Positions 62,886 to 64,000 of a stretch of DNA of 64,000 nucleotides are shown piece by piece. Positions within the stretch are counted from its first letter, which is position 1. The number at the start of each line of letters is the position of its first letter. The position numbers were made by a program, and so were the translations under genes. Origin of the DNA: Rhodoferax sp. (GTDB lineage Bacteria; Pseudomonadota; Gammaproteobacteria; Burkholderiales; Burkholderiaceae_C); contig JAUXWC010000228.1 of NCBI GenBank assembly GCA_030685025.1, positions 1-64,000 of the forward strand. The letters are read 5' to 3'. Below the pieces are notes generated by a model. That model saw only the letters and a list, made by a program, of their open reading frames with translations. It searched no databases and was not told the origin of the DNA.

Positions 62886-64000
62886 ATGAATGCCGCAGCC
62901 CCCCAATTCATCGAAGCCGCGTCGCCACACGTGATGAACACCTATGGTCGCGTGCCGATTGCGCTGTCGCATGGTCAGGGCTGCAGAGTCTGGGATGTCA
63001 ATGGCAAGTGCTACCTGGACGCCTTGGGTGGCATCGCAGTCAACACGCTCGGTCACAACCACCCCAAACTGGTGCCGGCCCTGCAGGACCAGATCGCCAA
63101 GCTGATCCACACCTCCAACTACTACCACGTGCCCAACCAGGAAGTGCTGGCCAAGAAGCTGGTGGAGTTGTCGGGCCTGACCAATGTGTTCTTCTGCTCC
63201 ACCGGGCTCGAAGCCAACGAGGCGGCGCTGAAACTGGCGCGCAAGTTCGGGCACGACAAGGGTATCGAACGCCCTGAGATCGTGGTTTATGAAAAGGCGT
63301 TTCACGGTCGCAGCATCGCCACCTTGAGCGCCACCGGCAACCCCAAGGTTCAAGCCGGATTCGGGCCACTGGTGGAGGGCTTCGTTCGGGTGCCGATCAA
63401 CAACATTGACGCCCTGAAGCAAGCCACCGACGGAAATCCGAATGTCGTGGCCGTTTTCTTCGAGGCCATTCAGGGCGAAGGCGGCGTCAATCCGATGCAC
63501 ATGGACTACCTGCGGGAGGTGCGCCAGCTCTGCGACGAGCGTGACTGGCTGCTCATGATCGACGAAGTCCAATGCGGCATGGGCCGCACCGGCAAGTGGT
63601 TCGCGCACCAGTGGGCCGGCATCAAACCCGATGTCATGCCGCTCGCCAAAGGCCTCGGGTCCGGCGTGCCCGTGGGGGCCGTGGTAGCAGGCCCCAAAGC
63701 GGCTGGCATATTTGGACCAGGCAACCACGGCACCACATTTGGCGGCAACCCCCTGTCCATGCGCGCGGGCGTGGAAACCATCCGCATCATGGAAGAAGAC
63801 GGCTTGCTCGCCAACGCCGCCACCGTGGGGGCCCATCTGGTGGCCAACCTGCGCCGGGCGTTGGAAGTCGAACTGGCCAATGGTCAGGTGCGAGAGATCC
63901 GCGGCCAGGGCTTGATGATCGGCATCGATCTGGCCAAGCCCTGCGCGGCCCTGGTGCAACGCGCCGCCGATGTGGGCCTGCTCATCAGCGTCACCGCCGA
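62886..64000 (+). CDS. argD: Acetylornithine/N-succinyldiaminopimelate aminotransferase, 5' part
   Basis: The frame runs from the ATG at 62886 off the window end, giving 371 codons of an expected 400 or so. It is a class III PLP aminotransferase: YLDALGGIAVNTLGHNHPKL, FCSTGLEANEAALKLARKFG, AFHGRSIATLSATGNPKV, FFEAIQGEGGVNPMHMDYLR, DEVQCGMGRTGKWFAHQW and the PLP-lysine region MPLAKGLGSGVPVGAVVAGP. It makes N-acetylornithine in arginine synthesis and can also serve lysine synthesis. The gene is the last in the window and starts a unit whose next gene is not visible (often argF). Confidence 0.92.
   Translation, partial: MNAAAPQFIEAASPHVMNTYGRVPIALSHGQGCRVWDVNGKCYLDALGGIAVNTLGHNHPKLVPALQDQIAKLIHTSNYYHVPNQEVLAKKLVELSGLTNVFFCSTGLEANEAALKLARKFGHDKGIERPEIVVYEKAFHGRSIATLSATGNPKVQAGFGPLVEGFVRVPINNIDALKQATDGNPNVVAVFFEAIQGEGGVNPMHMDYLREVRQLCDERDWLLMIDEVQCGMGRTGKWFAHQWAGIKPDVMPLAKGLGSGVPVGAVVAGPKAAGIFGPGNHGTTFGGNPLSMRAGVETIRIMEEDGLLANAATVGAHLVANLRRALEVELANGQVREIRGQGLMIGIDLAKPCAALVQRAADVGLLISVTA

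Overview
The window is high-GC, densely coded chromosome from a betaproteobacterium. I infer Burkholderiales, most likely a Comamonadaceae relative of Rhodoferax, Polaromonas or Variovorax. The basis is the block folK-pcnB-HAD-hda-AI-2E permease facing purM, the block ompR-envZ-ispF-ispD facing mfd, a feruloyl-CoA synthase cluster with its own Liv-type transporter, and DUF3579 and DUF3330 proteins. This is inference from gene content and order, not a database match. About 50 intact protein genes, three gene remnants and several families of small intergenic repeat are visible. I found no rRNA, tRNA, CRISPR array, prophage or insertion sequence.

Region by region. 1-3100: the end of a TRAP permease gene, then a leftward run of an acetylpolyamine/histone-deacetylase-like hydrolase, an enoyl-CoA hydratase-like protein and an MscS channel. 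3.1-8.8 kb: moxR, DUF58 and transglutaminase (tgpA-like) genes plus mltB; moxR is separated from its usual partner by 650 bp of stacked repeats. 8.8-11.4 kb: a small accessory patch with a ParE-type toxin-antitoxin pair, an AbrB/PIN pair whose PIN protein lacks its first catalytic Asp, and the frameshifted remains of a type I secretion hlyB-hlyD pair. 11.4-20.5 kb: an Lrp regulator, then a candidate hydroxycinnamate operon (crotonase, feruloyl-CoA synthase, thioesterase, five-part Liv-type uptake system with LivM and LivG fused, MarR regulator), preceded by a promoter with a near-perfect palindrome in its spacer. 20.5-29.3 kb: an alpha-E/ATP-grasp pair, comEC, a kinase-HDOD-GAF protein and two secreted proteins. 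29.4-41.1 kb: ompR-envZ, ispF and ispD split by a MntA/HepT toxin-antitoxin pair, mfd, a four-PAS GGDEF-EAL protein and serB.

41-48.6 kb: a second copy of the 370-bp hairpin-bounded repeat, trpB2, a small Cys-rich DUF3330 protein, and the stress operon prkA-yeaH-spoVR. 48.6-53.5 kb: phoD, a wax ester synthase/DGAT, a glutathione S-transferase fragment, a transglutaminase and a RidA-family protein. 53.5-64 kb: housekeeping genes folK, pcnB, HAD, hda, AI-2E permease, purM, sirB1-like, murJ, rpsT, DUF3579 and the first 371 codons of argD.

The signals most worth following are the palindromic promoter of the hydroxycinnamate operon, a family of GGACAGA/TCTGTCC inverted repeats that sit at gene edges and in three cases lead into the Shine-Dalgarno sequence, the hairpin-bounded 370-bp repeat, the toxin-antitoxin pair inside ispDF, and the kinase-HDOD-GAF signalling protein.
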